A stretch of 42,617 nt of DNA from an uncultured Eubacteriales bacterium (GCA_949096025.1 CARXKP010000006.1:1-42617), one strand, 5' to 3'; counted from the first letter of the stretch, positions 7,790 to 16,495 are shown. Translations and numbers: made by a program. Notes: a model not told the origin generated them from the letters alone.

Positions 7790-10006
7790 CTATAACATAC
7801 CTTTTTTATTAAATACAAAATCATAAACTTCGTCAATATTATCAACATATTTGATTTTCATATCACCTATGATTTCACTTGATAATTTATCAATATCTTT
7901 TTTGTTTTTAAGTGGAAGCAACACTGTTTCAATCTTATTCCTTTGTGCGGCAAGCAATTTTTCCTTAAGTCCACCAATAGGAAGTACCATACCCTTTAAA
8001 GTTATTTCACCAGTAAATGCAAGTTTATGGTTAACTGGCTGCTCCTTAATAGCAGATAAAAGACCTACAACATCTGCAATACCACCTGACGGACCATCGT
8101 GTCTAACTGCGTGGAAAGGAGAATGAATATAGAAATTGTTTTCGCTGAACACCTTTTCGTCAATTCCCCACTCTTGTGCTTTTGATATAACAAGACCAAA
8201 TACAGTTTTGAAAGTACCTTTAGCAGTTCCAACGAGGTTTTCAGAAAGTATTTGTTCTCCAGTTCCTTTAACAAGTGATATTTCAAGTCTTGAAACATCT
8301 CCAATGGGACCTACAACACTAAGTTTATTTACAACACCCACCTCATCAGGAAGAGCAATGTTGTAACCCTCTTCATTGTATTCTCCTAAGTATTCTCTAG
8401 CCTGATCAAGTGTAATTGTAGTTTGTTTAATTTCTTCTTTATCAAGATAGCATTTAATTAAATACTTTTTGCAAATTTGAAGAATAACTCTTTCAAGTTG
8501 TCTTACACCACTTTCAAAAGTATAATCCTCAATAATTGTGGCAAGGTCATCATCGCTAATCTTTATAAGCCCTTCTTCAACACCAATTTCTTTTAAAGCC
8601 CGGTTTAAAATATAATCTCTAGCAATTTTAACCTTTTCGTCAAGCGAGTATCCCTCAATAAGCAGAATTTCCATTCTGTTTTTAAGAGGCTCTGGAATGG
8701 TTGTAAGATCATTTGCTGTTGCTATAAACATTACCTGAGATAGGTCAAAAGGAATATCAAAATATCTATCTTTAAATTCTTTATTTTGATTTTTATCAAG
8801 TACCTCAAGAAGCACACTATATGGGTCACCGTGTTGTGGACTTGAAATCATCTTATCAATTTCATCCAGCATAATCACACAATTTTTGCTTTGCGCCCTT
8901 TCAATCCCCTCTAAAATTCTTCCAGGTTTTGCACCGACAAAAAATCTTTTCATACCATTAATTTCTTCTGGATTAGTTATTCCACCAAGTGAAAAACCAT
9001 AAAAATCTTTATTTAGTGCTTTTGCAATAGAACGACTTATTGTGCTTTTACCAACTCCAGGAGGTCCATATAAACAAAGTATTTGACTTGGATTTTTTCC
9101 GCTTATATTTTTGAGTGCGATATAATCAATTATCTTTTCTTTTAGGTCATTCATTCCATAATGGCTTTCATCAAGAATTTTTCTTGCAAGGTCTATATCA
9201 TTGTTTTCCTCTCTAACCTTGTTCCAAGGAAGAGCGATAAATCTATCAAGCCAATCAATAATATTTGCATATTCGCTATTCCCAGGTCGAGATACTTTAA
9301 GTCTTTTAAGTTCATCATAAAAAACTCTTTTTATATCTGTAGATATATCAAGTTCATTAATAATGCGTTTATAATAAATAATTAAATCCTGTCCCTTTTC
9401 AGACTGCTGTTCAAGAAGTCTAAGTTCGAGTTCTGACTTTAATATTTCGAGTCTTTTTGTAGCATCAAGTTCTGCAACAAGTTTGCGTTTTGCATCAACT
9501 TCAAATCTGCAACCTATAACAATATTTTCAATCAACTTTTCTATGCTTTTAGGATTTCTCACCTCTTCAATGACATCAAGCCAAACATTGTCATACTTTA
9601 TATATTCTTTAAAAATATCAAATATCTCTTTAACGATATCCTTATGTTCAGGCTGTATTATCTGGTTGTCTAACAGTTCAATGTCAACAAAAAGAGATGA
9701 ACCTTCTACACGAAAATCCACAACTCTACATCTTTTTTCACCACTATAACCTACTACTATTGTTTTATTATCATTATCAAGCCTAACCGAAGTAACCTTG
9801 CAATAGGTTGCAATGTGGTCTTTTTCTTCTCGGTACTCCTCTAGACTATACTTTACAGGAATTAAAACAACATCCGCCTTGATCTCAACTCTATTTTTAA
9901 AAAATTCATATCGTTCTTCGCTGTAATCATAATTAACATAACTTGTTACGCCAACAAGTGTCGCAATATCCTTTCTATGAAAAGCATTCAAGTTTTTATA
10001 AATCAT
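7790..10006 (-). CDS. lon: ATP-dependent endopeptidase Lon (LonA type)
   Basis: A 738-aa soluble LonA protease that degrades misfolded and regulatory proteins in the cytoplasm. An N-terminal LON substrate-recognition domain spans about 1-190. The AAA+ module has Walker A GPPGVGKST (314-322) and Walker B IMLDEID (about 374-380). The C-terminal protease domain has the catalytic Ser640 in HDGPSGG and Lys681 in GGLKEKLL, keeping the Ser-Lys dyad; the usual PKDGPSAG is RHDGPSGG here. It is slightly shorter than the usual 770-810 aa. The ATG at 10006 follows an AGAGGG site and an extended -10 promoter. I see no clear CIRCE or CtsR-type operator upstream. Confidence 0.95.
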   Translation of the reverse strand: MIYKNLNAFHRKDIATLVGVTSYVNYDYSEERYEFFKNRVEIKADVVLIPVKYSLEEYREEKDHIATYCKVTSVRLDNDNKTIVVGYSGEKRCRVVDFRVEGSSLFVDIELLDNQIIQPEHKDIVKEIFDIFKEYIKYDNVWLDVIEEVRNPKSIEKLIENIVIGCRFEVDAKRKLVAELDATKRLEILKSELELRLLEQQSEKGQDLIIYYKRIINELDISTDIKRVFYDELKRLKVSRPGNSEYANIIDWLDRFIALPWNKVREENNDIDLARKILDESHYGMNDLKEKIIDYIALKNISGKNPSQILCLYGPPGVGKSTISRSIAKALNKDFYGFSLGGITNPEEINGMKRFFVGAKPGRILEGIERAQSKNCVIMLDEIDKMISSPQHGDPYSVLLEVLDKNQNKEFKDRYFDIPFDLSQVMFIATANDLTTIPEPLKNRMEILLIEGYSLDEKVKIARDYILNRALKEIGVEEGLIKISDDDLATIIEDYTFESGVRQLERVILQICKKYLIKCYLDKEEIKQTTITLDQAREYLGEYNEEGYNIALPDEVGVVNKLSVVGPIGDVSRLEISLVKGTGEQILSENLVGTAKGTFKTVFGLVISKAQEWGIDEKVFSENNFYIHSPFHAVRHDGPSGGIADVVGLLSAIKEQPVNHKLAFTGEITLKGMVLPIGGLKEKLLAAQRNKIETVLLPLKNKKDIDKLSSEIIGDMKIKYVDNIDEVYDFVFNKKGML

Positions 10007-10023
10007 TTTACCCTCTTAGTTTA

Positions 10024-10032
10024 AGTATATCA
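10024..10032 (-). promoter_or_regulatory. Extended -10 promoter of the lon operon
   Basis: On the minus strand the element is TGATATACT, an extended -10 (TGn before TATACT), with no good -35. It lies about 18 bases before the lon start codon, leaving a very short leader that still includes the AGAGGG site. Confidence 0.55.
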
Positions 10033-10109
10033 TAATTTTTTATTTTTACCTATTATTTTTAATATTGTTTTATCTTAAATAATTAAATGAATTATTAAAA
10101 AATAACAAC

Positions 10110-10140
10110 AAAAAAACCTTGATTAAATCAAGATTTTTTT
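10110..10140. terminator. Intrinsic terminator of the ABC exporter operon
   Basis: CTTGAT (10118-10123) and ATCAAG (10127-10132) form a short stem with a three-base loop, flanked by seven Ts on one side and an A run on the other. It is placed after the exporter genes on the minus strand. Confidence 0.75.
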
Positions 10141-10186
10141 AATAAATATTTCATTACACTCAGCCTGTAAGTAACCAAATTAAATA

Positions 10187-12112
10187 CTATGCTAGTTTTT
10201 CAAACTGACTATTATAAAGATCAGCATAGAAACCACCTTTACTAATAAGCGTTTCGTGATTTCCGCTTTCTATTATATCTCCATCTTTCATTACAAGAAT
10301 AAGATCGGCATTTTTTATAGTTGAAAGTCTATGAGCAATTATTATTGACGTTCTACCAACCATAAGTTTATCCATAGCATTTTGAATTAAGATTTCTGTT
10401 CTAGTATCAACATTACTTGTCGCCTCATCTAATATAAGCATTGGAGCATTATCAACCATTGCACGAGCAATGGTAATAAGTTGTTTTTGTCCGGCAGAAA
10501 GATTTGCCTCTTCATTTAGTGGAGTTTGATATCCTTCTGGAAGAGTTTGAATAAAGTGATGAAGCCCTACCGCCTTGCACGCCTGAACAACTCTTTCAAG
10601 AGGTATATCCTTATTATTGTAAACAATATTGTCATAAATCGTTCCTTCAAACAGCCAAGTATCTTGTAGCACCATACAAAATAGGTCGTGTACATTCTCT
10701 CTTGTCAAGTTTTGAGTTTCAACACCGTCAACCAAGATTTCACCGCTATTTGTTTCATAGAATCTCATAAGCAGATTAACCATAGTAGTTTTACCCGCTC
10801 CTGTTGGTCCAACAATCGCCACTTTCTGCCCTGCTTTAACTTTTGCGGAGAAGTCATTTATAATAATTTTGTCTTCATTATAACCAAACTTAATGTCTTT
10901 AAATTCAATATTACCTTCAGCCGATGTAAGCACTTGCGTTTTTTCACTCTCATCAGCAAGTTCTTTTTCTCCAAGAAATTCAAAAACACGATAACTTGCC
11001 GCACCTGCCATTTGAAGGTTTGACATACTTTGAGCAATAGAAGAAAGAGGTTGAGTAAACAGACGAACATAAATCATAAATGCTACAATTACTTCAAACC
11101 CCATACTACCTTTCATCGTTAATACTGCACCAACAACGCAGACAGTAACATAGCCAAGGTTTCCAACAAAACTCATAAGCGGAGGCATAAGTCCGCCTAA
11201 AAACTGTGCTTTATAGGAAGTCTTATATAATTTTTTATTTATTTTATCAAAAGATTTTTGCAATTTTTCTTCAGCATTATATGCTTTAACAACATTATGC
11301 CCAGAATAAACTTCTTCAATATGACCATTAATATCACCAAGGAGTTTTTGTTGGGCATTAAAGTACTTTTGACTTCTACCCACTATAAGCATCATTACAA
11401 CAAAGCCAACAAGCGATGAGGCAATAGCAACAAGTGCAAGTATCCAACTTGTAATAAACATCATTATTACGGTTCCTACAAAAAGTGAAATTGCGGATAC
11501 AAGACCTACTATACTTTGATTTAATGTTTGCCCTATTGTATCAACATCATTTGTAACTCTAGAAAGAATATCACCGTGACTTGTGTTATCAAAATATTTT
11601 AGTGGAAGACGATTGATTTTGGTTGAAATATCCTCTCTCATTTTTCTAGTTATTTTTTGAGTAACAGTTGCCATTATAAAACCTTGGAAGTAAGACAAAA
11701 CTACACTTGAAGCATAGAAAGCAACCAACGTTAGTGCAATAGAGGTAATAAGCTTTAAATCCATATTACCGCCAAATCCTTCCGTAATAACCGCTGTCAT
11801 ATCACTCATCTTATCTGGCCCAAGAATTGTAAATACAGTTCCACCAACCGCAAAAATAAGTGCGATTATTATTGCAGGAAGAAACCTTTTACAATATAAA
11901 AACAATTTCCCCCAAGTTTCAGAGAATTTATATTTTTCTCGTTTTACCTTCTTATTTTTCTTTGTTTTTTTGTTGTTTTCTTGTATTTCTTCATTTTTTG
12001 TAGTATTTTCTTTTATTTCTACTATATCTTCTTCATTTTCAACATTTTCTTCAAAGTTTTCACTTGTACTTTCTTCATTAGCAAGATTTACATTTTCATT
12101 TTCTTCAATCAT
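10187..12112 (-). CDS. ABC exporter half-transporter with consensus ATPase site (BmrD/YheH-like)
   Basis: A 641-aa half-transporter: a six-helix exporter membrane domain (about 75-360) fused to an ATPase domain (about 395-640). The ATPase motifs are canonical: Walker A GPTGAGKTT, signature LSAGQ, Walker B LILDEATS with the catalytic Glu, and H-loop IIIAHRLST. It starts inside the stop of the upstream half-transporter (ATGA), so the two are translationally coupled and probably form a heterodimer that exports drugs or lipids. The first 60 residues are an unusual low-complexity tail, Glu/Asn-rich and then Lys-rich, ahead of the first helix. The substrate is unknown; the regulator gene upstream suggests induction by it. 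Confidence 0.92.
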   Translation of the reverse strand: MIEENENVNLANEESTSENFEENVENEEDIVEIKENTTKNEEIQENNKKTKKNKKVKREKYKFSETWGKLFLYCKRFLPAIIIALIFAVGGTVFTILGPDKMSDMTAVITEGFGGNMDLKLITSIALTLVAFYASSVVLSYFQGFIMATVTQKITRKMREDISTKINRLPLKYFDNTSHGDILSRVTNDVDTIGQTLNQSIVGLVSAISLFVGTVIMMFITSWILALVAIASSLVGFVVMMLIVGRSQKYFNAQQKLLGDINGHIEEVYSGHNVVKAYNAEEKLQKSFDKINKKLYKTSYKAQFLGGLMPPLMSFVGNLGYVTVCVVGAVLTMKGSMGFEVIVAFMIYVRLFTQPLSSIAQSMSNLQMAGAASYRVFEFLGEKELADESEKTQVLTSAEGNIEFKDIKFGYNEDKIIINDFSAKVKAGQKVAIVGPTGAGKTTMVNLLMRFYETNSGEILVDGVETQNLTRENVHDLFCMVLQDTWLFEGTIYDNIVYNNKDIPLERVVQACKAVGLHHFIQTLPEGYQTPLNEEANLSAGQKQLITIARAMVDNAPMLILDEATSNVDTRTEILIQNAMDKLMVGRTSIIIAHRLSTIKNADLILVMKDGDIIESGNHETLISKGGFYADLYNSQFEKLA

Positions 12113-13863
12113 TGTCCAAGTTCCTCCTTTGATAATTGTGAAAGTGCTATTTCTCGGTAGACCTCACAAGAAGATAAAAGTTCTTCGTGTTTGCCCATAC
12201 CAACAACATCACCTGCTTCAAGTACGATAATCTTGTCTGCATCCTTAATCGTTCCTATTCTTTGAGCAACGATAAAAGTAACAGCATCAGCAGTCTTTGA
12301 TTTAAGTTCCTTCCTAAGCTTTCTATCAGTTTTGTAGTCAAGTGCTGAAAAACTGTCATCAAAGATAAATATTTCTGGGTTTCTAGCAACCGCTCTTGTT
12401 ATGGCAATACGCTGTTTTTGTCCACCCGAGAAGTTTGTTCCCGCCTGAGCAACTCTAGCATCAAATTTTTCTGGCAATTTGTCAATAAAGTTTTTAGCCT
12501 GAGCGATTTCCGCAGCATTTGCCATATTTTCTTCACTCATCTCACCTTTTCCACTGTCGCCAAAATCTATATTTGATTTAATTGTTCCTGCGAATAACAC
12601 TGCTCTTTGTGGTACATACCCAATCTTATTATGAAGTTCTTTCTGTGAATAATCTTTTACATTGACGCCGTCAATAAGAATTTCACCATCAGTAACATCA
12701 TAAAATCTTGGAATCAAATTTATAATTGTACTCTTTCCGCTACCTGTCGAACCGATAAAGGCAATCGTTTCCCCTTTGTTAGCCGTAAAACTTACATTTC
12801 TCACAACATATTCTTGTGCATCAGGATATTTGAAACTTACATTATTAAATACTACAGTTCCTTCATTTGATGAAGAGTTTAAAGTTCCATCTAAAATCTT
12901 AGGTTCGGTATCAAGCACTTCATTAATACGCTTTGCTGATACACTTGCTCTTGGCAACATCATAAATATCATTATTAGAAGCATAAACGACATTACTATT
13001 TGCATTGCATAAGAAATATACACTACCATATCTGAAAAGAGTTGAAGATTTGCAGGATACGATGAGTTATTGATAAGATAAGCACCTATCCAATAAATTG
13101 CAAGAGTAAGTCCGCTAGAAATAAGAGTCATTCCAGGATTCATAATTGCCATTACTCGCCCTGTGAACAAATGATTTCTAGTTAGTTCATCATTTGCCTT
13201 ATCAAATTTCTTTTCTTGATATTTTTCCGCGTTATATGCTCTAACCACTCTAAGACCGTCTAGGTTCTCACGGGTAACGCTGTTCAAATTGTCGGTTAAT
13301 TTTTGAATTTTCTTAAATCTAGGTATAGCAAATATGATTACTACTGCAAGCATTACAATAAGAATTGCTACTGCACAGGCAGTTGCAACAGACCATTGCC
13401 AACCTTTGTTAGAAATCTTGCAAATTGCCCAAATAGCCATAACCGGTGCTTTAACGAGAAGTTGAAGGGAAAGAGTAAGAGTAAATTGAACTTGGGATAC
13501 ATCATTGGTAGTTCTTGTAATTAAACTTGATGTTGAAAAGTTTTTAATTTCCTCCATTGAAAAAGATTCAACTTTATTATAAATCGCCTCTCTCATCCTA
13601 TATGAAAGTACTGCAGATACTCTTGATGCAATAAAACTTATTACAATAGATGTAAGCAAACTTCCAAGGGCACAGGCAAGCATATAACCACCAGCTTCCC
13701 AAACTTCACTCATTTTGCTTCCCTCGGTCTGAACAAGAGTTGTAATCTTCGCCATATAATCTGGAAGTTTAAGATCTAGCCAAACTTGAAAGACAATAAA
13801 TGCCGTGCTTATTGCAATAAAAATCCACTCTTTTGCTTTTAAATAACGAAATAGCTTTAGCAT
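12109..13863 (-). CDS. ABC exporter half-transporter with degenerate ATPase site (BmrC/YheI-like)
   Basis: A 584-aa exporter half: membrane domain (about 1-310) plus ATPase domain. Walker A GSTGSGKST and signature FSGGQ are intact. After Walker B the catalytic Glu is Asp (FIFDDSFSALD) and the H-loop His is Gln (FIVAQRIGT). This is the pattern of the degenerate partner in heterodimeric exporters such as BmrCD, TM287/288 and LmrCD, where one site hydrolyses ATP and the other mainly binds it. The canonical partner is encoded directly downstream with a 4-base overlap. The start has a GGAGG site, and two candidate promoters lie upstream, separate from the regulator gene. Confidence 0.92.
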   Translation of the reverse strand: MLKLFRYLKAKEWIFIAISTAFIVFQVWLDLKLPDYMAKITTLVQTEGSKMSEVWEAGGYMLACALGSLLTSIVISFIASRVSAVLSYRMREAIYNKVESFSMEEIKNFSTSSLITRTTNDVSQVQFTLTLSLQLLVKAPVMAIWAICKISNKGWQWSVATACAVAILIVMLAVVIIFAIPRFKKIQKLTDNLNSVTRENLDGLRVVRAYNAEKYQEKKFDKANDELTRNHLFTGRVMAIMNPGMTLISSGLTLAIYWIGAYLINNSSYPANLQLFSDMVVYISYAMQIVMSFMLLIMIFMMLPRASVSAKRINEVLDTEPKILDGTLNSSSNEGTVVFNNVSFKYPDAQEYVVRNVSFTANKGETIAFIGSTGSGKSTIINLIPRFYDVTDGEILIDGVNVKDYSQKELHNKIGYVPQRAVLFAGTIKSNIDFGDSGKGEMSEENMANAAEIAQAKNFIDKLPEKFDARVAQAGTNFSGGQKQRIAITRAVARNPEIFIFDDSFSALDYKTDRKLRKELKSKTADAVTFIVAQRIGTIKDADKIIVLEAGDVVGMGKHEELLSSCEVYREIALSQLSKEELGQ

Positions 13864-13884
13864 TTTTCCTCCATTTTACTAAAA

Positions 13885-13928
13885 ATTATAGCAATTAATA
13901 TGATAAAAAAAATAAAATAATTTGTCAA
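13885..13928 (-). promoter_or_regulatory. Tandem promoters of the ABC exporter operon
   Basis: Minus strand: TTGACA (13923-13928), 17 bases, TATCAT (13900-13905). Nearer the gene is an extended -10, TGCTATAAT (13885-13893). They lie after the regulator gene, so the exporter can be transcribed independently of it. Confidence 0.6.
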
Positions 13929-13959
13929 CTTTTTAAATAAAGTTTAAATTATAATATAA

Positions 13960-13990
13960 ATAAAAAGCACATAAATGATTTATATGCTTT
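13960..13990 (-). terminator. Weak terminator after the ArsR-like gene
   Basis: AAAGCA-C-ATAAA and TTTAT-A-TGCTTT pair with one mismatch around a TGA loop, and a short T run follows on the minus strand. It may only partly separate the regulator from the exporter genes. Confidence 0.5.
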
Positions 13991-14014
13991 CTTTAATAAA
14001 AGGTTGTAAAAATT

Positions 14015-14533
14015 TTAATGAGTATCACTTCTTACAATCTTTTGCGCTCCAGTTAAAATTAAAACTACCGCACTGATACACTTAGGAGTTATATAATATT
14101 TATCCTCGTTTTTTGTAACAAGACCTATCTTTTCCAAATATGATAAATGGTGATAAAGTTTTCCTGTTGTTGGATATTTTAATTCTTCCATAAGTTCTTT
14201 TGGTGAAAGCCTTTTATTCATAAGAAGTTTTATCATATCAATTCGTTCAACACTTGCAAAAGCATCAATTATTTTTGCCATTTCAAAAGAACTTTGTTTT
14301 AAAACATTTTTTATCATAATAAAATCATCGCCAAAAGTTGAACTAAAGTTACCATCTTCAGATTGATAACGGCCGACAAATGCAAACTCCCCATAATTCA
14401 TCTTTTTAGGGTCAACTGTATACTTGCCATAAAGTGCAGTTTCTTTCTTTTGCGGACTATCCTCTTTTTCAAGTTTAGCAATCCTATTTTCCATTTCCTC
14501 AAGTTTTGACATAATAATTTCCATTTCTTCCAT
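14015..14533 (-). CDS. ArsR-like winged-helix transcriptional regulator
   Basis: A 172-aa protein. Residues 1-25 predict a short coiled coil (EEMEIIMSKLEEMENRIAKLE). A linker follows, and then an ArsR-type winged helix from about residue 85: ASVERIDMIKLLMNK, the recognition region TTGKLYHHLSYLEKIGL, and the wing VTKNEDKYYITPK. No metal-binding cysteine cluster is visible, so a small-molecule or lipid signal is likelier than a metal. Its promoter carries a perfect 18-base palindrome on the -10 box, which fits autorepression. It lies directly upstream of the heterodimeric ABC exporter, the common layout for a drug-responsive local regulator; control of the exporter is inferred. Confidence 0.85.
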   Translation of the reverse strand: MEEMEIIMSKLEEMENRIAKLEKEDSPQKKETALYGKYTVDPKKMNYGEFAFVGRYQSEDGNFSSTFGDDFIMIKNVLKQSSFEMAKIIDAFASVERIDMIKLLMNKRLSPKELMEELKYPTTGKLYHHLSYLEKIGLVTKNEDKYYITPKCISAVVLILTGAQKIVRSDTH

Positions 14534-14558
14534 AACAGCCTCCTTTTATTTTTACGGA

Positions 14559-14600
14559 ATTATGTAATTACATAATAACATAATCAAAAAGTCTTGTCAA
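14559..14600 (-). promoter_or_regulatory. Promoter with palindromic operator, ArsR-like gene
   Basis: Minus strand TTGACA (14595-14600), a 17-base spacer and TATTAT (14572-14577). The perfect palindrome ATTATGTAATTACATAAT (14559-14576) covers the -10 box and start site, and an extra half-site CATAAT lies at 14579-14584. A repressor bound here would block RNA polymerase. Confidence 0.75.
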
Positions 14601-14631
14601 CACCTTTGTTTAAATTTGCTATTTAATTTTA

Positions 14632-14661
14632 TTGACAGAATGGATATAAAAAATTTATTCT
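14632..14661 (+). promoter_or_regulatory. Promoter of the HAD-like gene (leaderless type)
   Basis: TTGACA (14632-14637), an 18-base spacer and a weak TATTCT (14656-14661), followed by six bases and then ATG. No Shine-Dalgarno site is present. The weak -10 makes this the least certain of the six leaderless cases. Confidence 0.5.
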
Positions 14662-14667
14662 TTAAAT

Positions 14668-15456
14668 ATGAACAATGTTTACATATTTCTTGACTTTTCA
14701 AATACAACAAATGAGCTAATTAACAACGGAGAATTAAATAAAAATTTATTTGATATGTTTTTCAATAGCATTATAGAACTTGAAAACATTTGCAAAATAC
14801 AAACAAAACTCATTATTACTACTGGAAACAATCAAGCATCAGCAGAAAAAATTCTTTTGAACCTAGATAAGGGATTTTCTGAAAAAAAGAGAAGAGATAT
14901 ATTAGAAGGAATTGCGTTTGAGTATGGTGGCTATTTCCTGACAAAAGAAAAGAAAGTATTTCAACTTTGCTTTTCAAGAAACAATGATAGTGACACCAAA
15001 AATATTATTTCACTTAGCAAAGAATATGGTTGTTCTCCAATAAATGGTTATAAGTCTGTATTAAGTTTTGAAATGCAAAACCCAACACAAAATCATATAA
15101 ATTTTATAAAAAACGTCAAAAAAGTGGTAAAAAACAGCAAATTAGTTGAATTTAATGACAAATATGGCTATGGAATTGATATTGTACCTAAAGAATTATC
15201 TAAAACTAATTTTGTTGAAAACTTTTTAAAGGATAAAACATTGTTTGATTTTATTATAGTTGGCGGTGACGGCGAAGAAGACTTAAATATGCTTAACACG
15301 AGTTTCAAAAGCAAAACATACTTTGTTGGCTTTGACAACTGCAAGGTAGCGGGAAAAAATATATTTTTAAGTAATAAAGTAAATATAGAAGGAATAACCG
15401 AAGCACTACACGCTCTATCAAATTCATTGATAAAACAACAAAAAAAAGACCAATAA
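14668..15456 (+). CDS. HAD-superfamily (Cof-like) protein with altered motif I
   Basis: A 262-aa protein with the motif order of Cof-type HAD phosphatases. Motif I is LDFSNTT, with the nucleophile Asp9 kept but the general acid two residues on replaced by Ser11. Motif II is IITTGNN (49-55), motif III is PKELSK with Lys179, and motif IV is VGGDGEEDLNML with Asp201 and Asp205. HAD phosphatases hydrolyse phosphate esters of sugars and cofactors. Loss of the second Asp would weaken leaving-group protonation, so this may be a slow enzyme, a phosphotransferase-like variant or a binding protein. Transcription is predicted to begin at its ATG. Its stop codon lies in the loop of the shared terminator. 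Confidence 0.7.
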   Translation: MNNVYIFLDFSNTTNELINNGELNKNLFDMFFNSIIELENICKIQTKLIITTGNNQASAEKILLNLDKGFSEKKRRDILEGIAFEYGGYFLTKEKKVFQLCFSRNNDSDTKNIISLSKEYGCSPINGYKSVLSFEMQNPTQNHINFIKNVKKVVKNSKLVEFNDKYGYGIDIVPKELSKTNFVENFLKDKTLFDFIIVGGDGEEDLNMLNTSFKSKTYFVGFDNCKVAGKNIFLSNKVNIEGITEALHALSNSLIKQQKKDQ

Positions 15457-15466
15457 GGTCTTTTTT
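15442..15466. terminator. Bidirectional terminator containing both stop codons
   Basis: AAAAAAGACC (15442-15451) pairs with GGTCTTTTTT (15457-15466). The loop AATAA holds the TAA of the plus-strand gene, and the T tract overlaps the stop of the minus-strand HIT gene. Confidence 0.85.
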
Positions 15467-15956
15467 AGTTATTTTCTTTTGCATATTCTTCTAACAATCT
15501 TTTGACTTTTAAAAAACTTACTTCTTCGTAAATATATTCACCTCTTGGTTTTACAAAGTTTTTTGAGCCTCTCTCCTCGTATGGATATCTAGGAATAAGT
15601 TGAACGTGGTAATGGTTCATAGGTCCATCACTCATAGTACAAAGATACACTCTTTCACAGCCATAAACCTCGCAAAGAATTTGCATAAGGCATTTTGAAA
15701 AGCGTATAATCTTTTCATTAATTTCATCTGGTGCCTCGCTCATATCGTGATAATGCACCTTTGTAGAAATCATAGAATGTCCTTTTGCTCTAGGGTTGCC
15801 AACAAACAAGCATTCTATATCTTCATCCTCATAAAGTTTGAGTTTGCTACTATCTCCATAAATTGCCCCATTATATTTTCTATCAAGGCAGGTTGGACAT
15901 ACCCCCATATCAATAAGTTCTTTAACAGAAAGTTTTAAAAGTTCTTTTTCCTCCAT
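15465..15956 (-). CDS. HIT-family nucleotide hydrolase/transferase
   Basis: A 163-aa histidine-triad protein. The active-site motif is HYHVQLIPR (His115, His117, Gln119), so the third His of the triad is Gln, as in GalT and Ap4A phosphorylase-like branches. An N-terminal CPTC (Cys20, Cys23) may hold one half of a zinc site. Family members cleave or transfer nucleoside monophosphates from dinucleoside polyphosphates or aminoacyl/phosphoramidate adducts. It is the last gene of a three-gene operon with a Nudix protein and an unknown protein, all compatible with nucleotide clean-up. An AAAGGA site precedes the ATG. The exact substrate is unknown. Confidence 0.85.
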   Translation of the reverse strand: MEEKELLKLSVKELIDMGVCPTCLDRKYNGAIYGDSSKLKLYEDEDIECLFVGNPRAKGHSMISTKVHYHDMSEAPDEINEKIIRFSKCLMQILCEVYGCERVYLCTMSDGPMNHYHVQLIPRYPYEERGSKNFVKPRGEYIYEEVSFLKVKRLLEEYAKENN

Positions 15957-15977
15957 AATGCAATCCTTTTATTATTT

Positions 15978-16478
15978 TTATACCTCTTCATCATAATCAC
16001 GAAAAGCTTTTATTCCGAGTCTTTCCATTGCAATTTCTTTTGCCCTCATAATCTGTTTTTCACCAACTTCGCCCCAGTTAATTAGTTTGATAGCCTTTTC
16101 TGGCGTTGTCAAAAGTCTATCATATGTATCACCAGTATCTGGGTCAGGGTATTTGTCGCCTATATTTTTAATAATGGCAGTCATACGTACCTGAGCATAA
16201 GCAGGTTTTCCGTTCTCCTCATCAATTTCCTGATATCCCACCATAATTACTTCATCTTCAATTTCAGTATTAACTTCTTCAATGAGTTCTCGTCTTAGCG
16301 TGGCAACTCTATCTTTATCATAAACCTCTGGTCTTCCGCCCGCTAAAGTATAGTTTCTTTTTCCATTTACATATTCAATTCTAATAAGCATTCTGCCATC
16401 AGTTGTAAAAACTAATCCATAAACTTGTTTTATTTTCATTCCTTCAGGGACTTCTCCATTTCGCCAAGTTATTTTCAT
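15978..16478 (-). CDS. Nudix-like hydrolase with a non-canonical Nudix box
   Basis: A 166-aa protein with the Nudix core: a beta strand KQVYGLVFTTDGRMLI, then AGGRPE, an extended helix and RRELIEEVNTEIED. The RExxEE residues are present, but the spacing from the first Glu is longer than GX5EX7REUXEEXGU, and the final Gly is Asn. It therefore diverges from the canonical box while keeping the catalytic Glu pair. The substrate (a nucleoside diphosphate linked to something) is unknown. It lies 17 bases after the 200-aa unknown gene and 21 before the HIT gene, with AAGGAG before its ATG. Confidence 0.75.
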   Translation of the reverse strand: MKITWRNGEVPEGMKIKQVYGLVFTTDGRMLIRIEYVNGKRNYTLAGGRPEVYDKDRVATLRRELIEEVNTEIEDEVIMVGYQEIDEENGKPAYAQVRMTAIIKNIGDKYPDPDTGDTYDRLLTTPEKAIKLINWGEVGEKQIMRAKEIAMERLGIKAFRDYDEEV

Positions 16479-16495
16479 ATAGTTCTCCTTAAAAT

